Positions 37,801 to 46,700 of a stretch of 64,000 bases of DNA are shown piece after piece. Under the pieces are notes generated by a model, which saw nothing but the letters and a program-made list of their open reading frames with translations, ran no database searches and was not told the DNA's origin. The DNA comes from Methylomonas fluvii. GTDB lineage: Bacteria > Pseudomonadota > Gammaproteobacteria > Methylococcales > Methylomonadaceae. Numbering within the stretch: the first letter of the stretch is position 1; each line of letters opens with the position of its first letter. The DNA lies in the NCBI RefSeq assembly GCF_014850975.1, contig NZ_JACXST010000003.1, positions 620,001 through 684,000 of the forward strand, written 5' to 3'. The translations under genes were made by a program, and so were the position numbers.

Positions 37801-38326
37801 CGCCGTGCCCGTTGCGCAATACATCTTGTCCTGCCGCCCAATCAGACACCCAATCGGAGCGATACACCTGGTATTGGTCGAACAGGTCCGCCAATTGTTC
37901 GGCAAGTTGATGGCGTTTGCGGCAATGGCTGTCCTCGGTCAAAAAACTCGCCAAGGTTTCGAAACCCGGTTGTGGCAACAAGCCCGGCAACAAACGATAT
38001 AAACGCCAGATCAAGGGGTCTTTGGCTAACAATTGCTCGGTGGGAATCTGCTCGCCCAATACTGCTCGGTAAACACTCCAGATAAACAAAGACGGCAGTT
38101 GCATCTTCAGCGCGGCAGCAATACCCAGCGCGGAATTTTGCGCCAGACTTTGCTTCAACCAATGCCCCATGCCGTTGCTCTGCACCAGAAAAATCTCGTT
38201 TTCCAAGAGCTGCAAGGGATGCTGTCTGAGCCAATACTCGACCACATCGCGAAGTTCCTCCAGTTGATTGGAGTGAATCACGGCTATGCCGTTATCTAGG
38301 GAGTGGGAGTGACCTGCTGCTGACAT
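34835..38326 (-). CDS. recC: Exodeoxyribonuclease V gamma subunit RecC
   Basis: 1,163 residues. The N-terminus matches RecC (IAVIHSNQLEELRDVVEYWL, then EIFLVQSNGMGHWLKQSLAQ), with later conserved blocks VRFGLSSLPQQ-like (VVLFGLSSLPQQSLEVLAKL), ICLLGMNDGDYPR and QRGQYRPGDRSRRQDDQYLF. RecC is an inactivated helicase/nuclease that recognises Chi and splits the strands. First gene of the recCBD operon; it overlaps recB by four bases. Confidence 0.93.
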   Translation of the reverse strand: MSAAGHSHSLDNGIAVIHSNQLEELRDVVEYWLRQHPLQLLENEIFLVQSNGMGHWLKQSLAQNSALGIAAALKMQLPSLFIWSVYRAVLGEQIPTEQLLAKDPLIWRLYRLLPGLLPQPGFETLASFLTEDSHCRKRHQLAEQLADLFDQYQVYRSDWVSDWAAGQDVLRNGHGESKPLPSAQRWQAALWRAVLEDLGEECSPFASRAAVHAQFMAKIDTLTARPVGMPRRVVLFGLSSLPQQSLEVLAKLGRFCQIVLFVHNPCQHYWADIIEDKELLKAERRRQAYKSGMSAALSDAELHLQAPPLLAAWGKQGRDYIRLLDHFDETQAYANWHWPDSKIDMFKDYGDAGSRSLLQHLQQSILDLEPLPEQPVCLARADTSIQFHIAHSPQREVEILHDQLLARFDNAQRNGDPLYPRNIIVMVPDINTYAPHIHAVFGQIQSDDPRYIPYSLADQQQRGQNPLLLAVEALLNLPESRFAVSEFLGLLEVPALRARFDIHETAIPKLHQWIEESGIRWGLNARQRTERVNMPANFQANTWQFGLRRMLLGYAVGAGVPFDDIQPYEEIGGLDAQWLGGLAFLLETLEKYAELLRQEYAPSIWLQILSELLNDFFQVSDERERKTLETLTSALTSWARHCAQAGLSETDLLPIPVVREAWLAGVDEPSLHQRFLSGRVNFCTLMPMRAIPFRLICLLGMNDGDYPRNQQAHSFDLMSQRGQYRPGDRSRRQDDQYLFLEALLSAREQLHISWVGRSIRDNSERPPSVLISQLRDVLAQSWALADQPALLQCITVAHPLQPFSEAYVQKHRDPGLFTYAREWFVPAAAQPLNGQIVPSSDDKTYALSLESLARFLRAPVKSFCNQTLKFGFDSLAVTSEDCEPFGVDNLQAYLFSDELLQGLTTEHPDDLEQYLSGQQAVMMQKGQLPLGGFAQASFQALAEPVTAAWKRYGELALVWSEILEPHVLQLVPFALADGVTLQLTGELSQLRRHNQQAGLLHLTAQNLLNKDKSIKYPNLFLQWLQHLAACADILPVNTLVVGADAVLEMPVVEPDDAYRQLQDLVAAYHEGMQAPLPVACRTAFCWLAASPETAREKAQARYDGDDWNAGEVQYDAYLARFFPNFASLTAFAADKDFAHWVDNLYRPILAHIRELPGAGEVSV

Positions 38327-38479
38327 GATAGGCTGAAATAATTTAGGGGAGCGGTGTGCTTATTATCACCGCTTTTGACCGGACCATCGAGACCTTGCAA
38401 ATTAGCCGCAATACAACAGTCTTGGCTATTCAGCTACCTTTCTATTCCCCGGGGGAGAAAAGCCGCCCGATTGTGAAAT

Positions 38480-39664
38480 CTAGAACAACTCAATCTCGGT
38501 GGCACGCTGGCCGGGTTTAGGCTTTTCGCCTTGCGGTTGTTTTTCCGTTTCCGACAGCAATAATTTTAAGGCGGCAATGCGTTGTTTGAAGCGCGCTAAA
38601 CCGTCGCGTTCTTCCCGGTCGTGATGCAATCTTAAAAGCGCGTGCAAGTAATGACCGACATTTTTGGTATCCACGGCTATTTTAGCCATCATCTGCGTGA
38701 CGATGTCTTCAAACTGCATAGCCATCACCCCTTCCTGAGCCAGCCTCTGTATTTCATTGCTTGCCACAGTGATGTTAGTTGAATGCCCATTCGCCTTGGA
38801 TGTCATTTGGATCAATTCCTGACCCAGGCTGCCGAGGCTTTCGCGTGACCGCTCTGCCAGGCTTAGATCAGTCTGCGCTGCTTGCGATACCTGCCTATCC
38901 ACTTCTTGCAAAGACTGGATGATGTCATCGAGAGTGGCGCGGATTTCATCGCTGAATTGCCGGGTCTGAGCAGCTAGCTTTCTCACTTCATCCGCGACAA
39001 TACCAAAACCGCGGCCGGCGTGACTGGCCCGCGCCGCTTCGATTGCCGCATTCAAGGCCAATGTATCGGTTTGCCTGGTGAGTTTGGTTACTCCGTCAAG
39101 CGAATCTTCGATGCGTAAAAACTTGCTCTGCATCTGATTAAAACTGACGGCTATGCCCACGCTGGAGTCATTGACTTCCTGAATTTTTTTAACGAATTCA
39201 TCAATCAGAGCATGCGTTTCGTCGAAAAATTTATGTAAACCGGCCTGTTGCCGTTGTTGCTCGTCATCGGCGCCGGTCATTTGCAATATTTCATCCACTA
39301 GGGCGGTCAACACCTTGCGTTGGTCGGTCGATTGCTGTTCCAGGCCTGTCAAACTATTGGATAGTTTATGCGCGGAGCTTTGGATGGTATCGCGAGCCAA
39401 AGCCAGGTCTTGTTCCAAAATACTGAAGCGATTTTCTGCGTAGTCCATGGCGCGATCAGACAAAAACTGGTACTCCGTCATCACCGACTCAAGTTCGTCT
39501 AGCCGCGCCTGTTGCCGGTCTTGCCAATGTTTACGGCCGCGATAGGAAAAAACTAACGCGCCCATCAATAAGGCTACTGATAGCAAAGTAAAGTCAACTG
39601 GCGTTTGTGGTACTTGCCGACTCCAAATCCAGCAAACGCTATTTATGACAATAGCCAGACACAA
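38480..39664 (-). CDS. Methyl-accepting chemotaxis-type signalling protein
   Basis: 394 residues. Two short hydrophobic stretches (about residues 1-14 and 24-41) have almost no periplasmic part between them. A long helical region leads to the MCP hairpin tip [31 protein letters not shown] (key residues E-A-A-R-A, G-x-G-F-x-V-V/I-A-x-E-V-R). The adaptation-like C-terminus is short. There is no large sensor domain, so it may sense through the membrane or through a partner. The start is TTG at 39664, directly at the edge of a structured non-coding element; the true N-terminus could have been altered by that element. Confidence 0.75.
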   Translation of the reverse strand: MCLAIVINSVCWIWSRQVPQTPVDFTLLSVALLMGALVFSYRGRKHWQDRQQARLDELESVMTEYQFLSDRAMDYAENRFSILEQDLALARDTIQSSAHKLSNSLTGLEQQSTDQRKVLTALVDEILQMTGADDEQQRQQAGLHKFFDETHALIDEFVKKIQEVNDSSVGIAVSFNQMQSKFLRIEDSLDGVTKLTRQTDTLALNAAIEAARASHAGRGFGIVADEVRKLAAQTRQFSDEIRATLDDIIQSLQEVDRQVSQAAQTDLSLAERSRESLGSLGQELIQMTSKANGHSTNITVASNEIQRLAQEGVMAMQFEDIVTQMMAKIAVDTKNVGHYLHALLRLHHDREERDGLARFKQRIAALKLLLSETEKQPQGEKPKPGQRATEIELF

Positions 39665-39682
39665 TAAAACAGTATCTATGCG

Positions 39683-39969
39683 TTCGCTGAAAATCTTGGA
39701 AACGGATCGCCAGCGGAGTGAAGATTTTTAGTCCCCGATAGCCGTAGCGCCGGGCGGGTTTTCGCAGCGAAGCGGAGAAAACCTGCAAGGCATCGCGACA
39801 CGGCGTCAAGTCATGCGAGAGCCGATGTTTCGACCCCTTGTTGGGTCGAAAAACGAGGTGACGCGGACGAATCGGGGCGCCGAAGGCATAAGCGGTCGCG
39901 TGATTTTTGCCGATTTTTTCCTGCTGGGATGCTCGAAAAAATCTTTCGGCAAAAATAGCGACTCCCCGG
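39683..39969. repeat. Structured multi-hairpin element between two signalling genes
   Basis: About 280 bases with no supported gene but three nested or serial stem-loops: GGTTTTC/GAAAACC (39757-39763 with 39777-39783), TTTCGACCC/GGGTCGAAA (39828-39836 with 39843-39851, loop CTTGTT) and ATTTTTGCCGA/TCGGCAAAAAT (39903-39913 with 39946-39956). An open frame crosses it but reads like translated repeat. It may be a dispersed repeat, a non-autonomous mobile element or a structured RNA. Confidence 0.5.
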
Positions 39970-41346
39970 TCATATCGACATGACAAGGTGTTGGACCGGA
40001 GCGGTTGAGGTATCGGCAACGACCCGATTGCGGCCTTGATGCTTGGCAAGGTATAGCGCCTTGTCGACGCGATCAAGGAATTGGCTTTCGTGCTCGGTAA
40101 TGGAAAACTGTCCAACACCTATGCTGATAGTGACTTGTATCTGCTCGACGAAGGAGTGGTCTTCTATCGTGTTACGCAAGCGGTTGGCAAACTCGACGGC
40201 ATCCTCAAGAAGTGTATGTGGCAGCAAAATCGCAAATTCTTCCCCGCCCCAACGGATCGCATCGTCGCTGCATCTGACCGCGCTCATCAGTTTGAAGCCG
40301 ATGGCTTTCAAGATTTCGTCGCCGATCAAATGGCCGTGTGTATCGTTAATTTGTTTGAAAAAATCGATGTCCAATAACAACAGCGAAAACGCCGGAGCAT
40401 CATAACGCCGCATGCGCCCGATTTCATCGGCCAGCCTTTTATCCAGCATCCGTCTATTGCCAAGTCCGGTGAGGGGGTCGGTCAACGAGGACTTTTCAAA
40501 GCCCTTGGCCTTGGCGTCCAGAATCGCCACCAGCTCTTTGAGTTCACCGGCATGATGTTTGATTAAATCAATCCAGGTGCCATAGGCAAAACCCACCAGT
40601 TCGCTCTGCGTAACGACGCCTACCAACTGGTTTTCCTGATTCACCACAATCGACCGTTTGATGTGACAGGTTTTTAACTGCGCGAGCGCGTCTTGAATGG
40701 TCGAACTGACCCGGGTGGTGATGACCGGACTCGTCATGTACTCCCGGAGCGGTCTGTCGGTGGTATCCGCGGCAGAAATAAGTTTAAAAATATCCTTGGT
40801 GGTGATGATGCCTACCGGTATTTTGGCTTCGACCACGATAATGGAGTCCTCCATTTTCTGCAGATGGTTCAGCACATCGTCCAAAATCCAGTCTGCGGTA
40901 AAGGTGACTGGCTCTATTCTGGTCACCAACTCGCCGATAGTTTTCTTTTGCACCAGTACGGTAGGATCGACCGCCGATAAAATGTCGGTATCGGTCAATA
41001 TCCCGACCAGACTCCCAGTGGAATCGACGACACCTAAATACCGGTCGCCATTGTTTTCAAGGATTTCGAATGCAGTCAGAACCCGTTCATTTTCGAAAAC
41101 GCAGGTAATCTTGCGTAATGTCAATTCAGCCAAGGTGGTATCACTGCTGCCGCCCGAGTGCAGATGCTGCAGCAAATCTTCAACGGAAAATACAAAATAT
41201 TCGTCGCCGATCTCCAGCACTACGCTGCTGACGTTATGCTGGTCTATCAACTGCGAGACCGAACGAATAGTCATATTTAAAGTCGCGCGCAAAAGTTGTT
41301 TTTGCGCAATCGACCCAACCGTTGGAAAAATTGTAAATTCAGTCAC
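39970..41346 (-). CDS. CBS-domain diguanylate cyclase (GGDEF)
   Basis: 458 residues. Four CBS motifs in two pairs fill about residues 25-265; one is the segment YLGVVDSTGSLVGILTDTDI and another LVGVVTQSELVGFAYG. A GGDEF domain follows (LTDPLTGLGNRRMLDKRL to the active site RWGGEEFAILLP). RCSD, five residues before GGEEF, fits the RxxD inhibitory site, so the enzyme should make cyclic di-GMP with product feedback. CBS pairs usually bind adenine nucleotides, suggesting control by energy state. The adjacent FixJ-like gene on the same strand may be a partner. Confidence 0.88.
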   Translation of the reverse strand: MTEFTIFPTVGSIAQKQLLRATLNMTIRSVSQLIDQHNVSSVVLEIGDEYFVFSVEDLLQHLHSGGSSDTTLAELTLRKITCVFENERVLTAFEILENNGDRYLGVVDSTGSLVGILTDTDILSAVDPTVLVQKKTIGELVTRIEPVTFTADWILDDVLNHLQKMEDSIIVVEAKIPVGIITTKDIFKLISAADTTDRPLREYMTSPVITTRVSSTIQDALAQLKTCHIKRSIVVNQENQLVGVVTQSELVGFAYGTWIDLIKHHAGELKELVAILDAKAKGFEKSSLTDPLTGLGNRRMLDKRLADEIGRMRRYDAPAFSLLLLDIDFFKQINDTHGHLIGDEILKAIGFKLMSAVRCSDDAIRWGGEEFAILLPHTLLEDAVEFANRLRNTIEDHSFVEQIQVTISIGVGQFSITEHESQFLDRVDKALYLAKHQGRNRVVADTSTAPVQHLVMSI

Positions 41347-41406
41347 GAGCGTCTCAAATTTGGCTATGCCTTGCGATTATTAGGGTTTGGTGGGTAGCAA
41401 GGGGGG

Positions 41407-42126
41407 CTAAGCCAGAGATTTTTGGCGTTTCTCACACTTGTTGGTTTGTTGGGTGTTCAATATTTTTAGCGGCGGGATAGTAGCCAAATCAGTCAGTCCT
41501 TGGCGAGTATTTGACTTGAAGGTATCGTGCAGCCTCAGAAGATCGGTAACCGTTTTAGCGTTGGTTTTGCGCATTAAATTAGCGCGATGCACTTTGACGG
41601 TTTTTACGGAAATATCCAGTTTTTCGGATATTTCCTTATTGGTGTGCCCCAGCACCACCAACTCGCAGGTTTCAATTTCGCGTTTGGTCAGATTTCGGAA
41701 TTGATTGTTGATAGTGGTAGCGAACTCATATTCGAAAAACGCCAGTTCAAGGCATTTGCGGATCTGTTCCAGACTGAACGGCTTTTCAATAAAATCAAAC
41801 AAACCGGTTTTTATCGAACGCAAGGTCGTTGAGAGATCGCTTGAGCGGGTGATACAAATCCGCGGGTATTCCAGTAATAAACCAAACTCGGAACCGCAGG
41901 GCGATATTTCGACCACTTCCGGATCAAACACCATGACAAAGGCAATATTTTTGCTAGTCAAATTCGCCTTGTTGTCGACGATCCAGCAAGCCAACTCATC
42001 CCGGCTGGCAACATACTCCACGTTGGCTTGCAGACTCTCTCTGACCCGATTGATACCTTTAAAGGACGAGACTTCGCGGTCAGCAACCAAGATTAATCTA
42101 TCGAGATCCAAAACCTGTAGTGTCAT
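41407..42126 (-). CDS. FixJ/LuxR-type transcription regulator with degenerate receiver
   Basis: About 239 residues from the ATG at 42126; a TTG at 42162 would add 12. The N-terminal half resembles a receiver domain (IAFVMVFDPEVV ... ICITRSSD ... TGLFDFIEKPFSLEQI) with the conserved K-P pair, but the phospho-acceptor region is poor. The C-terminal half is a clear LuxR-type HTH: LTKREIETCELVVLGHTNKEISEKL, then SVKTVKVHRANLMRKTNA. It probably responds to a signal other than standard phosphorylation and controls nearby signalling or efflux genes; targets unknown. Confidence 0.75.
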   Translation of the reverse strand: MTLQVLDLDRLILVADREVSSFKGINRVRESLQANVEYVASRDELACWIVDNKANLTSKNIAFVMVFDPEVVEISPCGSEFGLLLEYPRICITRSSDLSTTLRSIKTGLFDFIEKPFSLEQIRKCLELAFFEYEFATTINNQFRNLTKREIETCELVVLGHTNKEISEKLDISVKTVKVHRANLMRKTNAKTVTDLLRLHDTFKSNTRQGLTDLATIPPLKILNTQQTNKCEKRQKSLA

Positions 42127-42266
42127 AGTCTGTAAAAATTGATACAAATGTTCGCGTTTCAAACCTTGTCAAGTGTACGTAAGTCTTAAGTTTTGTCTAT
42201 TGGGCTAAGGTCTTAGATGCGTCATCAGCTTCCCTGCTGTTCAGGCTGTTTTTATGCTTTCAATGA

Positions 42267-42340
42267 ACCGGGCCCTACTTATCATTGGTATTCGGTTCGG
42301 ACTCGTCGAAGCCCAGGCCGGTATGCATCAACTCAAACGG
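42267..42340. repeat. Dispersed palindromic repeat, degenerate copy 2
   Basis: AACCGGGCCCTACTTATCATTGG, then GTTCGGACTCGTCGAAGCCC and CTCAAACGG, matches the left and inner parts of the copies at 54562 and 55541 but lacks the closing arm. It abuts the pseudogene and may have removed its 5' end. Confidence 0.55.
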
Positions 42341-42744
42341 TAATTTAGTGCGCAATCGGCTGGCCAAATTGCGTGGCATATCCCAGGAGCAAATGTTCGG
42401 GCAACTGACTGCGCAGGGCCTAATCGAGAAACACGAGGACAAACGGCAGTTAACCGACGCAGGCACTGCCGCGGGCCGTGTCTATCTGACCGGGAAATAT
42501 GACCAATAAATTGTCTGGCAGGAAGATTTTCAGGTGCCGAGCGCGCCAAGCAAAACTGATGCACCGTAGATATTGACTGCCACTGTGCTGGGGCGACAGT
42601 TCGAACTGCCGGCCAAGAAAATGAACTACATCTTGTCCGAATTGGACTGGATCAAAAATGGCTTGAAAGGCTGGCTGGTCATCGAACAAGATACGCCTAA
42701 TGAACTCAAAAACATACAGCGCAATGCCCGTTGGTTATTGCGCC
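42341..42744 (+). pseudogene. Decayed gene with two in-frame stops, winged-helix-like repeats
   Basis: A single plus-strand frame runs KLRGISQEQMFGQLTAQGLI ... LTDAGTAAGRVYLTGKYDQ, stop TAA (42507), IVWQEDFQVP ..., stop TAG (42567), LTATVLGRQFELPAKKMNYI then LSELDWIKNGLKGWLVIEQ. Both halves look like short helix-turn-helix repeats ending in a strand (the KGW-V-T pattern) that I recall from nuclease-associated DNA-binding proteins; the family is not certain. Because the frame is kept across both stops, the simplest view is a recent pseudogene with point mutations. Its 5' end merges into the palindromic repeat and its 3' end runs into the LprI-like gene. Confidence 0.65.
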
Positions 42745-43149
42745 TTACGGCCTTGGAGGGGCTGAATCCGGCATTAAGGACTCAATTTCCTGCGCCCTTT
42801 CTGCGGTAGATGACATCACACAATCGTTAGCACTGATTGTTGCAGCGGTCCCGCCATCTGGGTTAGCGTAAAACCCGCAATTACTGTCGCGAAATTTGAC
42901 CCATGCCCGCTGAGCATCTTGCAGCGCCTTGACTCTTGCTGGATCAATGCTTTTGAGCGCGGATTTGTAGGCTTTGTTAAGCCTGTCGTCTTGCAGTTTT
43001 GTTTCATCCGCTATGCAATCCAACATAGATACCGTAACGCCTTCTGATTTATCCATGCATGCTGAATATTGACTTGAAAGCTTTGCTTCACCAGCCGCTA
43101 CCGTAAATGACAAAACCATCGACACTAACAAGATACCAATCTTAAACAT
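42745..43149 (-). CDS. Secreted LprI/DUF1311-type protein
   Basis: 134 residues with a signal peptide (about 1-19, ending VAAGEA). The body shows the DUF1311 pattern: C-x-DKSEG ... MLDCIADETKLQDDRLNKAY, then AQRAWVKFRDSNC, with four cysteines likely in disulfides. The family includes the lysozyme inhibitor LprI; inhibition is not shown here. The gene lies after the cupin gene on the same strand. Confidence 0.8.
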   Translation of the reverse strand: MFKIGILLVSMVLSFTVAAGEAKLSSQYSACMDKSEGVTVSMLDCIADETKLQDDRLNKAYKSALKSIDPARVKALQDAQRAWVKFRDSNCGFYANPDGGTAATISANDCVMSSTAERAQEIESLMPDSAPPRP

Positions 43150-43210
43150 AATGCTTTCTCTATTCCAAAATTAGACTTTATGTTGAGCGAAAGCTTAATT
43201 CGTTGAGGCT

Positions 43211-43609
43211 TTAATGCTTAGCCGGCTTAGCCGCCGCAAGCTCGAATATGATAATTTCCGCCTCGCCTTTACCTACATTTTCCACGGTCATTTCCGCGCC
43301 GGTTTCCCAGAACACTTCGCCTTGATTGTAGACTTTGGTTTCGCCGTCATCGACGACTTTCAGCTTTCCCATTACGACGTATCTGGGGCCTGGTCCCTCA
43401 TGAGTATGCAGCGGCGTTTTGTAGCCTTTGGGGAAGCGCACCCGCAGCACATGAGTTTCCACGTCTTTGCTGGGTAAGGTAACCGGCTTGGTCATTAACA
43501 TGTCGCGGGAGAATTTGCTGGCGGCCTCGTCGGCTTGCGCGAACGGCGCCAGACACGTTAGTAATCCTGAAACGGCAAATAAGTAGCAAACGCGGATTGA
43601 CTGTTGCAT
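43211..43609 (-). CDS. Exported small cupin-fold protein
   Basis: 132 residues with a signal peptide (about 1-26, ending AQA-DEA). One cupin barrel is visible: the first metal motif KGYKTPLHTHEGPGPRYVVMG (key H-x-H and E/R) and a second half GEVFWETGAEMTVENVG. Usually such proteins bind a metal or a small molecule in the periplasm. Location between the RND operon and the LprI-like gene gives no firm role. Confidence 0.78.
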   Translation of the reverse strand: MQQSIRVCYLFAVSGLLTCLAPFAQADEAASKFSRDMLMTKPVTLPSKDVETHVLRVRFPKGYKTPLHTHEGPGPRYVVMGKLKVVDDGETKVYNQGEVFWETGAEMTVENVGKGEAEIIIFELAAAKPAKH

Positions 43610-43709
43610 AGGTGTGGCCTCAAAGCTAGGGGATAGGTTTATAGGTAGTGAGTATATAAAAAACGCTCGGCGCCACGCCCGCTGAATTGTCTTCGCGGGC
43701 GCTCAGTCG

Positions 43710-46700
43710 CTATTCTTCGACTGTGACTTGTTTGGGCATATCGCGGTTGATCAAAAAATACACCACGGGAATTACGACCAAGGAAAACAAGGTCGAGGCG
43801 ATAATCCCAAAGATAAAGCTCCAGGCCAAGCCGGAAAAGATAGGATCCAGGACGATCATCACCGAGCCCAACACCGCCGAGGCCGCCGTTAAAAAGATCG
43901 GATTCAGCCGGGTAGCGCCCGCTTCGATGATGGCGTCGGCCAGACTATTATCCGGATTGCCGCGATAGATGTTCTCGATAAAATCAATCAGGATGATGGA
44001 GTTGCGCACCACGATCCCGGCCAAGGCGATCATGCCTATCATGGCCGTAGCGGTGAAATACACCGGATCCGCATATTGCCCCACATCGGACGCGAACAGG
44101 TTGATAAACCAAAAGCCCGGCATGATGCCTATCACCGTCAAAGGGATGGCAATCATCATGATCAGCGGCACACCCAAGGAGCCGGTCTGTCCCACTAGCA
44201 GGATGTAAATCATCACCATGGCCGCCGCAAACGCCAATCCCAGGTCACGGAATACATCGACAGTGATTTTCCATTCGCCCTCCCCGGCCATTTCCGCACT
44301 GTAACCGGGCGGCAAGGGTTGCTGTTCCAATGCGTCTTGCAGATCCCACACCGCTTCCACCGGGCTGCGACCGGCCATTTCGCCCAGCACGTAGGACACT
44401 TGGCGTAAGTTTTTGTGGTAGATGGTTTGATCAGCCAGTTCGTGGCTAAATCGACCGATTTCGCTTAAGCGGATCAAATCGCCTTTTGCCGACTTCACCG
44501 ACAGATTTAATAAGTCGGCTTCTGAGGAACGGGCGGCTCTGGGGTATTGCAGCGTAATCAGTAACGGTTGCCGTTCGCTGGCGATATGCAAGGTACCCGC
44601 TAGGCCGCCTTCTACCGCCAGCTTCAAACTGCTGGCAACTTGTTGATTACTGATGCCCAATAGGGCCGCTTTGTCCTGATCCAGCACAAATTGCCATTGG
44701 TCTTGCGGCGCTTGCACATAATCATCCACATCCACCACGCCTTCGGTCGTTTGTAAATGTGCACGGACTTGTTTGGATACGCTCACCAAATCCTGATAAC
44801 CGGCTTCCGGTGGCCCATAAATTTCTGCGACCACGCTGGACAACACCGGCGGCCCCGGTGGCATTTCGACGATTTTTAAGTTAGCGCCGTATTGTTGGCC
44901 GATGCGTTCTATATCCGGACGCATCCGCAGGGCAATAGCGTGGGATTGTTGAGCGCGGCGGGTTTTATCCACCAGGATGATACGGATGTCGCCGACATAA
45001 GCACCCTGGCGCAAATAATAATGCCGCACTAAACCATTGAAATCCATCGGCGACGCCAAACCCACATAGGTTTGATAGCTACTCACTTCGTTGACTGTGG
45101 CTAAATACTGGCCCAGCTCCGCAGCAACTTCGTTCGTAGCTTCCAGAGACGAGCCGCGCGGCATATCAATCACCAACTGCAGCTCGTTTTTATTGTCAAA
45201 CGGCAGCAGTTTTAAGGGCACCACTCGGGTCACGGCCATCAAAGTGGACAACACGAACGCCACAAACACCGCCAATAAAAACCATAAGGCTTTGGCTTTG
45301 TGGTGCAGCAAGGGCGCCATGATGGCCTGATAAAGCCTGAAGCCACGGGTTTCCTGTAGCCGAAACTCCGGTCCATGGTCTTTACCGTAATCGCCTTTCA
45401 ACAGTTTATAACTGGCCCACGGGGTCACGGTGAAGGCGATCAGCAAGGACATCAGCATCGCAATCGGCACGTTAAACGCCATGGGCGCCATATACGGTCC
45501 CATCATGCCGGTGATAAAAAACATCGGCACAAAAGACATGATCACGGCGAAGGTGGCCAAGATGGTCGGCGGGCGAATCTCGTCCACCGCGCTCAGTAAA
45601 GCTTGTAAGGGAGGCTCTTTGCGCAGCTTGTAATGGCGATGAATATTCTCGACATCGACAATCGGGTCATCCACCAATAAGCCCAGCGATAGAATCAGCG
45701 CAAACAGGGTGACCCGATTGATGGTGTAGCCAAAGATCAAATCGCAGAGCAAGGTAATCGCAAAGGTCATCGGCACCGCCAAGGATACGATCAGCGATTC
45801 CTTGAACCCCAACGCCAGCGCCAGCAGCACGATGATGGTGAGAATCGCGATGCTCAGATGCATCACCAACTCGTTGACCTTGTGATCGGCAGTTTCGCCG
45901 TAGTTGCGGGTGACCGTCACCAGAACCTCATCCGGGATCAGCGTACCGTGCAATTGTTCGGTCAATTCCAACACCTGCTCTGCCACGCCGACCGCATTGC
46001 TTCCGCGGCGTTTGGCAATAGCGATGGTAGCCATTTGCCGTTCTTCACCCACTTGCGGCAAACTGCCACCGGCCTGCCCTACCGTCTGCATTTGCTCCAC
46101 ACCGGGACCGAAGCCGATACGGGTGTAATAATCCGTATCTTGCGGACCATCGACGATCTGCGCCACATCGCGCAAATACACCAACCGACCGCCCACATTC
46201 TTTAGGATCGTGGCACCAAGCTGCTCGGGTGTTTCATAGTAAGGCCCGGCTTCCAGCAAGATTTCTTTGTTATTCTGATTGACATGTCCGGCCGGCAGAT
46301 TGACATTGCTCTGTGCCAAAGCCTGCTGCAACTCCGGCAAACTGAGGCCACTGGCTTGCAATTTGGCCGGATCGGGATACACCGAAATCTGCCGTGGCGC
46401 TGCGCCGATGACCCAACTTTTACCGACGTCGTCGATAGCCCGCAAGCGCTCGATCAATTCTTCGGCAATGCGGCGCACCGCCATGATATCTTCGTTAGCC
46501 TTGGGCATCGATAGACTCAGCAACAAGATCGGCACATCATCGATTTCTACCGGCTTGACCACCCAATCGCTCACGCCGGGCGGGATGACATCCAGATTGG
46601 CTTGCAGTTTGTCGCGGGTTTTGATCAAACTGTCTTCAATGCTCTCGCCCACCCGATAGCGCACTGTGACCAGCGCTTCGCCGGGCCGGGAGGCGGAATA

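Noticed and set aside
38350-38376. Hairpin AGCGGTG/CACCGCT followed by TTTT on the plus strand upstream of recC
   Set aside because: Looks like a terminator but there is no plus-strand gene ending before it, so I did not call it.
39639-40118. 159-codon minus-strand frame across the hairpin element
   Set aside because: It overlaps the end of the diguanylate cyclase gene antisense to nothing but in a different frame, and reads through the stem-loops; no domain seen.
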